A DNA stretch of 64,000 nucleotides from Rhipidocladum racemiflorum (lineage: Eukaryota; Streptophyta; Magnoliopsida; Poales; Poaceae), in assembly GCA_036346355.1 (NCBI GenBank), contig JAYEVF010000030.1, positions 930,001 to 994,000 on the forward strand, read 5' to 3'. Shown in pieces: positions 1 through 10,954 of the stretch. The notes beneath the pieces were generated by a model. The model had not been told where the DNA came from and did no database searches. It was given only the letters and a program-made list of their open reading frames with translations. The stretch's first letter is position 1, and each line of letters opens with the position of its first letter. The position numbers and the translations under genes were made by a program.

Positions 1-2900
1 TTAGGTCATCCTGGTCTTAGATTGATGAAAAATATAGTTAACAACTAACAAGGTCATGGCATTAATGTTAAGAATTTCCCGAATCACGAAGATTTTGTGT
101 GCCATGCATGTGCCACCGGGAAATTAATAACTAGATCCTCTGTTATGAAAGTGCAACATGAAATCCCTGCATTCCTGGAACGCATTCAGGGGGATATTTG
201 CGGTCCGATTCAGCCCTTGTCAGGGCCGTTTCGATACTTTATGGTGCTCATTGATGCTTCCTCGAAATGGTCGCATACATGTTTCTTTGTCAACAAGGAA
301 TCATGCATTCGCAAAACTGATCTCGCAGATCATCAGAATTAAGAATGCTTTTCCTGATCATCGCGTGAAGTCCATTCGAATGGACAATGCCGGTGAATTC
401 ACTTCCAAGGCATTTGATGATTATTGCACAAAGAACGGAATAATCTGTTGAGCACTCTGTACGCACGCGTCCATACGCCAAAATGGGCTAGTGAAGCACT
501 AATAAAAGGATTAAGTTCATTGCCGGATCCGCTCTTGCAGAGTTGTAACTTGCCCAACACTTGTTGGGGACACGCAGATCTGCACGCGGCACTCATCAAT
601 TATAGACCATCGGCCTACAACATCCATTCACCTATGCAACTAGTGCAAGGGGTCATCCGAAGATTTCCGTCATTAGGGAGAGAATCAACCATTGGATGAA
701 AAATGCCGGAAATAGTATGGCATTCCATCGATCCCAGCATGACCCTCGCACTAATGAAGCAAATCAAGAAGTCCGGAAGATAATTGATTTGCAGAATCTA
801 GCAAATGAACTGACCGATCATTTTTGTGATCTGAGAGCGTGGTTAAGTCGCATGTACCAGCAAGAAATGCACCAGAGAGGGTGGAAATACCAAAGAAAAG
901 CAGAAGGTATCCCTCATCTGTTCAGAGGCCTCAAAGAAAAAGAACAAGAGATCTGGCTTCTCAAACCCAAAGTACCGGAGGCGTCTGGGAAAGCCAAGCG
1001 AGAGGACTTACCACGACCAATCACAAAAGTGCCCCAAAGCAAGAAGGAGCCAGTTGAGACACGGCACTGGAAAGAAGCCTGTGGAAAAGGTAATTCCAGA
1101 TCTGAACCTTCCATTGGAAGAAGCCGCCGGAAATAATGTGTGCGCACACATTGGCGGAGAAAAACTAAAGGAACTTGCTCCTAGAATGGGAAATAGCAAT
1201 GAAGAGCAAGTAGAAGTGCATGAAGCACACCATGACGAAATGGCCATAAATTTTGTAATATCAGGAGAATCAATGAATAGAGCAACAGCCAATGTCGATG
1301 CATACTTTGCAAAGAAGATTGCCACGATCATTAATTATGATCCGAGCCCGCATCTCTCAGAGTGCAAGAAAAGGCTCGATTGGGAAGAGTGGAAGAAGGC
1401 AATCACCGCAGAGTTAGTCTCTCTGAACAAAAGAGAGGTGTTTGGGCACTGTGTGCCGCACGCCTCCCCATATAAACCCGTGAGGTCACAAATGGGTTTT
1501 TGTTACAAGAGAAAGCGAAAACAATGAAGTTGTAAGGTACAAAGCAAGGCTTGTCGCTCAAGGTTTCACTCAACGTCCTGGGGTTGATTATGAAGAAACC
1601 TATTCTCCGGTCATGGCGGAATTACCTTTAGATACTTGATCTCAATGGCGATCAACTTGAAGTTGAAAATGAAGCTAATGGATGTTGTCACGACATACTT
1701 GTATGGAAACTTGGATTCGGAGATATACATGAAAGTACAGGAAGGTATCCCTATCCCGAACCAAGGCAGAGCAAGCGAAACACATGCAGTGTGAAATTGG
1801 AGAAATCACGTATGGTTTGAAAGCGATCGGGAAGAATGTGGTACAATCGCTTAAGTGACTTTCTTTGCAAGAAAGGCTACGAGCAATGAAGATTGTCCAT
1901 GTGTGTTTATACAACGATCCCGAATGGATTTTGTATAATCTCCGTCTATGTAGATGACTTGAACATCATTGGGACGGATGAGGAAATTGAAGAAGCATGC
2001 ACATACTTGAAATCTGAGTTTGAAATGAAAGACTTGGGTAAAACCAAGTTCTGTTTAGGCTTGCAGCTTGAACATGTCCAAGGCGGAATCTTGGTACACC
2101 AAGTATCCTACACGCAGAAAGTGTTGGAGAGATTTGGCTTTGAAAAGGCATACCCTTAAAGACCCCAATGGTCGGAAGGTCACTCCAAGCAGACCTAGAT
2201 CCGTGCTGAGGCCTAAAGAAGAGGGGGAGGAAGTCACTGGGGCGGAATTCCCATACTTGAGTGCAATTGGAGCGCTCATGTACCTTGCGAATAGCACTAG
2301 GCCGGACATTGCGTTCGCCAGTGAATTTGCTAGCGCGCAGATAAAGGCGTAACCCACCAAAAGGCATTGGAAAGGGGTGAAGGACATCTTCCGTTACCTT
2401 CAAGGAAGCAAAGACCTCGGCTTGTTTTACTGAAGAAACAATGAATTGAATTTAGTTGGCTACGTCGATCTTTGGGTACCTATCGGACCCGCATCTTGGC
2501 AAGTCACAAATCGGGTATGTTTTCCTTTGCGGTGGAACAAAGCAATTTCTTGGAAGTCGTCTAAGCGGACTCTTGTCTCGGCGTCGACTAACCACTCGTA
2601 AATCATTGCATTGTATGAAGCCTCTCGGGAATGTGCATGGCTTGAAGAATGGTTCACCACATCCGTAAGTCATGTGGTCTGAACATTGAACAAACCCCAC
2701 TATTATCTATGAAGATAATGCGACTTGTGTTGCACAAGTACAAATGGGATATGTGAAGAGTAACCTTACAAAGCATATCAACCCCAAGTTCTTTTATGCT
2801 CATGAAATGCATAAGATGAACGAGATAAAGATACTGCATACTAAGTCGTGTGAAAATCTCGCAGATTTATTCACTAAGTCACTCCCCGGCATCTTCCTTT
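1..2900 (+). pseudogene. copia pol pseudogene (integrase, RT, RNase H)
   Basis: The open pieces at 97-342, 158-451, 1054-1527, 1893-2159 and 2068-2352 together follow the copia order integrase, RT, RNase H. Recognisable stretches are the integrase start (DICGPIQP, FMVLIDASSKW), the SIRMDNAGEF block, and the RT YVDD motif at about 1939-1960 (SVYVDDLNIIG). A later stretch, GALMYLANSTRPDIAFAS, is typical of the connection to RNase H. Several frame changes and stops separate these pieces, so no functional polyprotein can be made. The frames are those of a decayed retroelement, not a host gene. Confidence 0.85.
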
Positions 2901-3228
2901 GAAAGTGGTATTAGAGGAATCGGGATGATGAGGCTTAGAGAAGTGCAGATTCGAGGAGATTTTTCACATACTCCTACATAAATCTCAAACATGAAGTTTG
3001 AGTACCCAACGTAAATCTTGAAGATTAACATTGAAGTTTGGGTGAATTGTACTCTTTTCCTTAAGTAAGTTTTTCATTGAAGTTTTCTTACATAAGGTTT
3101 TTGATGAGGCAATCCGTGCAACACGATAGCGTGTGCTATGTACTCTTTCTCCAATTATTTTTCCCACTGGGTTTTTATGGAGTTTTAATGAGGCATATGC
3201 ATCTCGCAGTGAAGAGTCCAAGGGGGAG

Positions 3229-3447
3229 TGTTAGGAAACCGGATTCGTATCCGATATGGACTCTTCCTTATCTCTAAGCAGAACCGCTATATATAGGAGG
3301 CAGGGGGTCACCCCATTGTACACAAGCATACAGAATAATAAAGCAGACCCGTTCCTCCTCATATTGTGTCTCTCGCCCTCTCTCTCTGTTCTCCACTTGA
3401 GATCTATTAGGCAACCCCGGACTATTCGATAGCGAGGTTGTCTAACA
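3229..3447 (+). repeat. copia 3' LTR, 219 bp
   Basis: It starts TGTTAGGAAACC and ends GGTTGTCTAACA, giving TG...CA ends with the short TGTTA/TAACA inverted repeat. It contains a TATA-like stretch (CGCTATATATAGGAGG) and an AATAAA at about 3338-3343. Homologous LTRs are at 8225-8437 and 15000-15212, and a truncated one at 28750-28934. Confidence 0.92.
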
Positions 3448-4195
3448 TAGATGACCATATGTTGCATTAGTGGGATGTTAGCATTAATTCTTTCTCGCCC
3501 ACTGATACGAATGAATTTCCGCAATGGTAATGCATGCATCTTGATTCTTGAACAGCATGTGAATCTGCTTTTAACATGTTGGGTGAGGCTTGAAGGGTAG
3601 AGAAGAAAAATGTAAACATACTACGATTTAATGGGTTTGGTTCAGTTTTGTAAAAGTATATATTGGAGTCGGTGGGTTCTCGATTTATCTGCTTTCTGTT
3701 TATCTAAGTCATAGGCGTTACACGTATCATAATAATAGAAGTACATATGCGACAACCATTCTCTTGGAAAGAATACGACAATGGACAAAATATTATTGTT
3801 AGAGCATTGTTTCTATGTGTTTTCTCTTAATACAAGTTGCATAAATTTTAAGGTAAGTGAAGAGATAAGTAATCACCATCTACTCTTCTTTCATGTTTTA
3901 ATATTTATGCAATATTTTTAAAAAAAATACATAGAAGCACTTCTCCCTTATCAATTACGAAGGCACGGACTTACTGCATTGTAGTTCTAAATTTATATAT
4001 CTCCCTATTAATTTTTGATATCGTGGATCAGAACATGTACAATGTACAGTAGCTTCTGGTGGCTTTGTCTTCCATTCCACCAAACATAAGGGACTCAAAG
4101 GCTTCATCTAAGTTCCTGCTCTTCCGATGCACGGTGGCTTGAAATGAGGCCTACAAAATCTCAAAGGATCGAAGTAGGAAAATACCGGTGACGGT
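3448..4195. other. intergenic, nothing recognised
   Basis: This is AT-rich sequence without a supported reading frame or clear terminal repeats. It separates the copia 3' LTR from the region upstream of the reading frame at 4415. Confidence 0.5.
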
Positions 4196-4347
4196 AGATC
4201 ATATCTAAAAATACTGAAGAATCCGATGGATTAAGTTCCAAAGTTGCCAAGCTACACGGTGAAAAATCCCTAGATCATATCTAAAAATACCGAAGAATCC
4301 GGTGGATTAAGTTCGAAAGTTGCTAAGCTACACGGTGAAAAACCCCT
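4196..4347. repeat. two tandem 76-bp repeats
   Basis: A 76-bp unit starting TAGATCATATCTAAAAATAC occurs twice head to tail (4196-4271 and 4272-4347) with only a few differences. The pair lies 70 bp upstream of the ATG at 4415, so it could be part of that gene's promoter or 5' UTR. Confidence 0.85.
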
Positions 4348-4414
4348 AGATCAGCCGCCGTTGGGATTGACCTCCGCAATTCGCAAATAAAAAACGAAGA
4401 GCTCAACAATAGCA

Positions 4415-7307
4415 ATGGCCACGAGCTGGCACGCCACGCCGCCGACCACCACGACTACCCCTCCCCTGCGCCCCTGTCACGACTCTATCCTCCGCCTCCG
4501 CTGTGACGCCCACTCCGCCCTCGCCTGCGTGTGGACTCTCCCCCCTTTCCCTACCAACAAGTCCACTGTGACGGACCGCCTTTTTAGGGCAGATCCGAGA
4601 CTCGCAACCGTTACCCAGGACGATTAACGGTTGGAAAAGACAAGAGTATAATTGCCAGGCAAAAGCAAATCCAACTCTTTTTATTCAATATAGGGCCTAA
4701 CGGCCAGGGTTTTTACAAAAGAGGGCGCAGCAGGGCCCGAAATACATTACCAAAACACCGCACAGGCAGGCCTGAGCAAAAGACCAAGACCTAAAACCAA
4801 ACAAGATCGCCATCTACGACCTTCTGGAACGCTCCAGCTTCTTCAAACTCTGAAAGGGCGGGGTTGCAAGGGTGAGTACGGGAGTACTCAACAAGTCGTA
4901 CGGAACCACTGAATACTATATGTAGGGGTATTCCAAAGGATGGCAGTAGGGTTAAGTATCTGGATGCAGTTTTATTTTCAACTCATTTTACATTTGAAGC
5001 ACAGACCACAAATAATAGTAAGGGGGGGGGTTCACAAGTTCAACACCACTTAACCACAATTATCCAAATTTATCAAACAGTTACTTGAGCTTGGCTACGG
5101 GTATCACCCCAGTTCAAACTTAACTTCATTAACCGGAAGTACGGCGTATTCGAATACCATCACTAACTCTGCAGAGGTGCTCAACTTTACCCACAAGATA
5201 TCAACGACCGTTAATGCCAGCTCGAGTTTAACACACAACTTAAATGCGTGCGGCCGGGCCGAGATTATCACAGCATTTCGTTTAATCATTCCTGTTCTTT
5301 AGTTGTTAACCGATAGGTATAAAGCTATCGTGGACCCACATAGTCCCCATTAGCACCTACCGTTGTGAGAACCAAGAATGACACCACTGAATATTCTTGT
5401 TCCACCTCTTCCCTGGTATACTTCCCTGCCGGGAAGGCCGGTCCCTATTCTCCCACGAGAATAGTTACTACCAGAAGTCAAATTATTAAATCAGGAATGA
5501 CTAACCTACTGAGCTATGTCGGATACGGGTCCATCGACCAATCCGACCTGTGGTTGAACGGAAACTAAGTTCTTTACTTTGCTCAAGGGGGTTTCATTAT
5601 CCTTACACTGCCAAAGATCAAGCCTTCATTCACCACTTATTCCGGCATCCCACTCAACCGGTCATCAGTCAAATCAAGGCATCAATCATCAGCCGGGGAT
5701 CGGAGTTACATCCACTCCGGGATTTATCCGATTCTGTCCCCCAAACTGTAGCACTTTCACAAACACCCGAATCTGAGATTCGACAGCACTTTATTTTATT
5801 TTCAAAGCATTTGAACTAACTATAGGAATAACAGTAATTTATTTAATAATACCAACATCTAGGGTTACAAAGGATATAATAAGGTTCAATATATTCAAGG
5901 AGGTTTCATAAGCAATTTCGGCATTACCTAGGTATCATGTCATTCTAAAATACGGTTTCAATAATTCAACATACAGTAAAGTAATGCGATATAAAATAAT
6001 TACTACTATAGCATGGCATGATAGGATCAACATGATCAAGGGTGTACGGCTTGCCTTGCTCGGCGATCGGACCGGCTGAACTGTGGTTGACGTAGTCGTT
6101 CGGGGCTCCTGTCGGGTTCAGCGTCTGCTCCGGAATCTGCGTCTGCTCCTGGAACTGTCCAACGTCCGGATCTAGCGCGACAAGAACGAACGACAATAAA
6201 GAAACGAAAAACAAAAAGAAACCGAAACGAAAACGGAAACCGAAAACCGGAACCGGGCCGAGAGAGAGAACGAAGGGCGAATTGGGCAATTCGGAATTTT
6301 GGGAATTCCGGATTGAGGAACGGAGGGCATTTTTGGAATCAGTGGATCGAAACGGTTCGGGTAGTGTATTTGGTGGGTTTCTGGGGCTCACGGGATTTTC
6401 GGGGATTTTCTGGGAATTTTTCTGGATTTTAAAATGATTTTTCGGATTTATAAAAGGATTTGAAAATCCGAAAAATCGGGAAAAAGGAAAACGGCCTGGG
6501 CCGAACAGATCTTGAGCCGCACGGCCCGATGCCAGCTGAAGCGGCGAGGTCATTGGCTTGGCCACGCGCGAGGCGGCGAGGGAAACCCTAGGGTTTCCGG
6601 GCAGCGGCGGCGCTTGCGCCGGCGGCGCGCAACGGGCCGGGCCGGAGAGGGAAGGGGAGGCGGAGCTCACCACTGGGACGAGCGGGCGAGGAAGCAAGCG
6701 AAGCGGGCGGGGCTTTTATAGCCGCGCGGAGAGAGAGGTGGGGCGCGGAGGCGAGCTTCCTTGTGTGGCAGCGAGCAAAGCGTCTGTGTGGCGGCGCGGC
6801 AGTATGGCGGCGCGGCGGCAGCGGCAGCAAGCGCATGAAGCGGCGCAAGCGACCGGCGCAGCGGCGACAGTATGCTACTGGCAGCGAAGCGGCGCCAGCG
6901 GCCGAGAGGCGCGGACGGCGAAGCCACAGAGCCTACCGGGCCTGAAGCCAGAGAGAGAGGGAGTGGGCCGAAAGGCCCACAAGGAATTGGCCCAAAAACC
7001 AAAACGAAACCAACAAAAACCAATTCAAATTTCAAATCCCAATTTGAACTTGAAATTTGAATTAACTCCAAATTAAATTCATTTTGAATTTTTGGGTCGT
7101 TTCATCCACACCTTTCTCTTTCGAACACCTACGTCTTGCAGAAACTAACAACCACCGTCTCATCACCATACTCGCATTTGATCCGAGCGTACGTGACCTG
7201 CGAGGCACAGCCTCCCGTTCTATGTGCCTTCCGATACACACATGTACCGATACAGGCGTGTACAGCATCCACACCACCATTGTACCGTACAGCAGCGATT
7301 CGTGTAA
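4415..7307 (+). pseudogene. unrecognised host reading frame split by a solo LTR
   Basis: An ATG at 4415 in a GC-rich, C-biased context opens a frame (MATSWHATPP...) that runs to 4566. A solo LTR then interrupts it. After removing the LTR and one copy of its TCCAC duplication, the same frame continues without a stop from 7110 to about 7304, about 115 codons in all. There a MITE is inserted. The uninterrupted frame across the junction suggests a real coding exon before the insertion. I do not recognise the product and see no domain. The frame may instead be a chance ORF in GC-rich 5' DNA, and the 3' part of any gene is not identified. Confidence 0.4.
4567..7104 (-). mobile_element. solo LTR, probably Ty3/gypsy, 2.5 kb
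   Basis: It begins TGTGACGGACCGCC and ends GGGTCGTTTCA, flanked by a perfect 5-bp duplication TCCAC (4562-4566 and 7105-7109). No gag or pol lies between the ends, so it is a solo LTR. Orientation is judged to be minus because a TATA box (CGGCTATAAAAGC on the - strand, about 6712-6724) lies in the GC-rich part. It shares the block GAGTAC...GTACTCA and the motif TATTCGAATA...CTTTACCCACAAGA with the long repeats at 22745 and 61878. Frames inside it at 5966-6697 (-) and 6558-7076 (+) are low-complexity and not supported as genes. Confidence 0.85.
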
Positions 7308-7586
7308 GGGCATGTACAATGGTTATATTTAGCTGTCTATAAGAGATGGCACGTAGGATTTTAAATGATGTGGAGGAGAGAGAAGACTGATGTCTACTAT
7401 TTAATAGACAGCTTATAGACAGCTTTACATTTTGTATACCATTGTATAGACAGTCTGTTAATTGAATGAGAGACCACTACAGACAACTCTATAGACGATC
7501 CATTGTATGCATTATTTTTAGTGATGTCTGTAGATGATGTGGAGCTACATTATAGACAGCTGCCATCTATACCATTGTACATGCAC
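7308..7586. mobile_element. Tourist-like (PIF/Harbinger) MITE, 279 bp
   Basis: The terminal inverted repeats are GGGCATGTACAATGGT at the left and the complement of GTGCATGTACAATGGT at the right. They are flanked by the 3-bp duplication TAA (7305-7307 and 7587-7589). The short length, lack of coding capacity and TAA target fit a Tourist-type MITE. Internal copies of ATAGACAGC-like motifs add further inverted symmetry. Confidence 0.88.
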
Positions 7587-7589
7587 TAA

Positions 7590-8219
7590 TGGGTGGATCA
7601 TTTTTGTCTGGTCCCACGCCCTATTAAAAAAAATCTGCATAAAATACTATTTTTTTAGCTCTAACCTCCGTGTAAAGGGTACCACATGTTAAGATATAGA
7701 AAAACCAATATCTGCTTTATGTCTGTATCTGATAGGATATTTCCAAGATATCTGACAAATAAAAAATGGTTATCGATAAAATAACAATATCCTTTAATAT
7801 CATCTACTTTTTGTAGACCTTGACTAATTTGTAATATAAAATTACATTTAATTATGCTTATATTATTAAGCAGGATAAATAATTCTTTAATAGGTATTAT
7901 AATATGACACTTCTGTCGTTAAAGTTACATTTTTTTCATAGTATCTGTTAAATTATCCGCGACCAATTCGAATATGATATGCATTCGCTCTATACTGTAT
8001 CCTAAATATTCGTATCGGTATCCAAGATATCTATATATAATTCTGACTCCGAGATAAAAATATAGATTATGATACGAAAAAAAAAACAATACCCGTGTAT
8101 CCAACGGTTTTCACCCTAGCAGTGCACGGCGGTGACGGGGTGTCAGATGCAGCGGCCGTGTGGAGGTGAGGTGGTCCCGTACCCTGGCCCCTGCTCAAAG
8201 CCAAAAGGAAAGTGGCGAT
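7590..8219. other. AT-rich DNA, likely distal promoter of the AFB gene before copia insertion
   Basis: No gene is seen. Removing the copia element at 8225-15212 would place this stretch directly upstream of the 5' leader of the AFB gene. No unambiguous TATA box could be assigned. Confidence 0.4.
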
Positions 8220-8224
8220 AAAAG

Positions 8225-8437
8225 TGTTAGGAAACTGATTCCGTATCCTATATGGACTCTTCCTTATCTCTAAGCGAGCACCGCTATATAGGAGCGCGGG
8301 GCTACCCCTTTGTCTGAGCTTATCTGATAATAAGCGAGCTGGTTCCTCCTCCTTATTGTGTCTCTCTTTCTCCCTGTCTATTCTCACTTGAGATCTATTA
8401 GGCAACCGGACTATTCGATGCGCGAGGTTGTCTAGCA
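8225..8437 (+). repeat. copia 5' LTR
   Basis: It runs from TGTTAGGAAACTG to GGTTGTCTAGCA and has a TATA-like CGCTATATAGGAGC. It is homologous to the LTRs at 3229 and 15000. Confidence 0.9.
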
Positions 8438-8452
8438 GTTATCAGCAGCTCT
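8438..8452 (+). promoter_or_regulatory. primer-binding site (initiator tRNA-Met type, degenerate)
   Basis: GTTATCAGCAGCTCT directly follows the 5' LTR. It resembles the usual copia primer site TGGTATCAGAGC, complementary to initiator tRNA-Met, with changes. Confidence 0.65.
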
Positions 8453-10950
8453 CTGGGAGAATAAATTGAAAGGTGAGAAAAGACAGAAGCGAAGGATCAT
8501 CGGCGGCGGCCGTGACGTCTACTACGGCGATTGATCGCCGATCCCGATCTGCAATCAACTGCCATCAAGCGGCATCCCTTTCGGATTGCGAAATAAAGAA
8601 TCTGGCGACTCTATCCTCGCGATAGTCTGCGAAGCAGATTGAAAAGTAGAAAGGTGAGAATCGGTGATTTAATCTAATCGCTCGTTTGATTCCTATGCAA
8701 GCATCGTGGCATGAAGCCATCTGCGCGCCATGAAGCGAAGCTCCTCCTGAGCTTGCATCCGTAATGCCTTTGGCCGCCTCGGCGACTTCGCGATCGCCGC
8801 GCCGCAAGCGCCGTGTCGATGAACCACGACCGTCGGTGGCCCGGCAACGCGGCCAAAGCGCGCCTCGCCAGACCACCTCAGCGAGCGACGGTGCGCCTCC
8901 TAAAACGGCTCGAAAGCGCTCTTGTATCGCTTATCGCGACCGAAGAACATTGCCAGACCCACCTGATTCAGCTTCGGCGTGCTCGACCGTCGCGCGCCTC
9001 GGCCACCATCGCTCTCGGCTCCGGTGAAAAACGCCGTCGCATGCCGCCGCCGTCGAACTCGTCGGCCAGCCCCGCATGAAGCGTTATTGCCGTTCGGCGC
9101 CCGCGCCTGCTGCTTCGGCAAACCACTCGCCCGATCTTGGCTAACTTGCCGGATTACCACCATTTGGCCCACCAGCAGTATGAAGCCGTTAGTCGGCGGC
9201 CTGAAAGGCAAACATTGTCATAGCCGCGAGCGACTGCCGCGCCGCCACTATTGGTTCAAGACTCCACCCGGCTTTCATGGCCCTGCCGGTGGGCAGCCGT
9301 GATCCTAACGCTGGAAGTACCTTCTTCTTTGTTCCGTAAGCAATGCGCAACGCATCGATCAGCTGCGCCCCGACCTCCGGCGTCGGCTCGCAAACTCACG
9401 GCCGCCGACGTGGCGCGCCCTCGCCTCGGCCAGCGAGCCACTGGTATCAGCACGCCCCTGGCGGCCGGTATTTGCGCCGTCGGCATTGCAGCGCCCGCCT
9501 GTTGTGACTAGGCCTGACTCTGAGCCGATCCGTGCTAAGGCTAAGAATCTTCCTATTGCCTTTGCAGCACGATCGCTGACGCACCAGCTGCTGACCCGAT
9601 CATCACGAGGACCCTTCGCGCATAAGCTTATCGCACGGAGCGCCCATGCGCTAAAGATATGAAGTCAAAGCTTCTAGGACATAAAGTCGAACTTGGAAAA
9701 GTGCTTTGTCAATTCTGCAAAAAAGAATCATTCGGATCCAAACCGGTTGAAACAAATTAGATATGGCCTTGGCGCCCGTGAGGAGTGGGGCCGGACACGA
9801 AGTCACAAGCTCTTTTAGTGCGGACATGAGTGCAGGCAGAAGTCCAAGTATCAAGAAAAGGACATGAAGTCGAGGACCTAACCATCGAACTAAAGGGTGA
9901 AGGGATTGGAAGCCAAATTGAATTTGGCCATAACGCATGCAGGAGAGGCGAAATACCCTTTTGCCCAGGTATTTTATTTCTTTTCTTTTACGAAAAGAAT
10001 AGAAATTCGAGAATTGATTAAGAAAACAGAAAATTGCGAGAAAATTATGAAAAATAGTTTGGAAAATTCGGGAAAATCTTGGATCTGGTTTTAATTTTTC
10101 TAGCATTATCTTGCGACATTTATGAATAATTTATGAATTTTTTGCAATAATTGCTCTATTTAGAATATCGGAAATTCACTGAGAATTTATTTTAAATTTA
10201 TAAATTTATGAGTTATGTCATGTTGATATTTGATGAAATTCAATTTCGGTTGTAAAGTAATTAGAAAATTGCTTGAAATTAGCGAAATTATGAAAAGTGT
10301 TAGGAAAATTCCAGAATTTCTCATACAGCAGTTTATGAGAACATGAGTGGTTGGGATTTGATTTTGGTAATGAATAAACAGATATGAGACAATTGGTGTC
10401 TAGGAAAACACACATGAGGCTTGGTTCTTTAATTGCACCGGAAGCGGGAAGTGCTCCCTCCCTCATATAGCCCTAGAGGGGAGTTGACGGCCAAGAGTCA
10501 AATTGACAGAGATATTCATTACATTTTTCGTTCGATAACAAGAATTATATAAGTTGTAATTAGACTTATGCCATGTTTAATTCATGTTGCAATTTATTTT
10601 TGTCATCAAGTGATCTTTGGAAAATTCTTTGTATAATAAGCAGAAAATTGCCAAATACTAAGAAAAATTAGGAAATTTCTGAGAATTTATTTTCGCATTT
10701 ATGAATTTATGAATTGTGCAATTATTGTTTTATTACGAATATTTATGAATACCGTGTATATATGAATCTCGCACTTATGAATCTAGCATCTATGAATCTT
10801 GTATTTATGAATCTTGAAATTATTGCTTTCTTTTAGTTTCTTTGAAATTCATGAGAATTTAATTATGCAATTATGAATCTTGCAACCACTCCTATTAAGA
10901 TTTGCGAAGTAATCTATTGAAAAGAATCTTTTGAATATGCAAATACAGCA
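8453..10950 (+). other. copia leader region, non-coding
   Basis: The first 1.1 kb is GC-rich with low-complexity frames on both strands (for example 8764-9079 and 8900-9302). The rest is AT-rich with short repeats such as TATGAATCT at 10760-10890. No gag homology appears until about 10960. Nothing here is supported as a gene. Confidence 0.6.
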
Positions 10951-10954
10951 TTAT

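Larger units (their letters stand above)
1..3447 (+). mobile_element. Ty1/copia LTR retrotransposon, 3' part, decayed
   Basis: The window opens inside the GAG-pre-integrase region of a copia element (frame reading LGHPGLRLMKNIVNN). The integrase start follows (CHACATGK, then GDICGPIQPLSGPFRYFMVL) at about 97-451. Reverse transcriptase remnants lie at about 1540-2160 and copia RNase H at about 2440-2880. A purine-rich tract (AAGGGGGAG) abuts the 3' LTR at 3229. The coding part is broken by many stops and frameshifts. It is clearly the same family as the element at 8225-15212. Relative to that copy it lacks about 160 bp after position 660. The 5' part lies outside the window. Confidence 0.9.

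Noticed and set aside
5966..7076. Long frames on both strands (243 aa minus, 172 aa plus) in GC-rich DNA
   Set aside because: They overlap each other, lie inside the solo LTR 4567-7104, and are Pro/Arg/Ala-rich with no domain.
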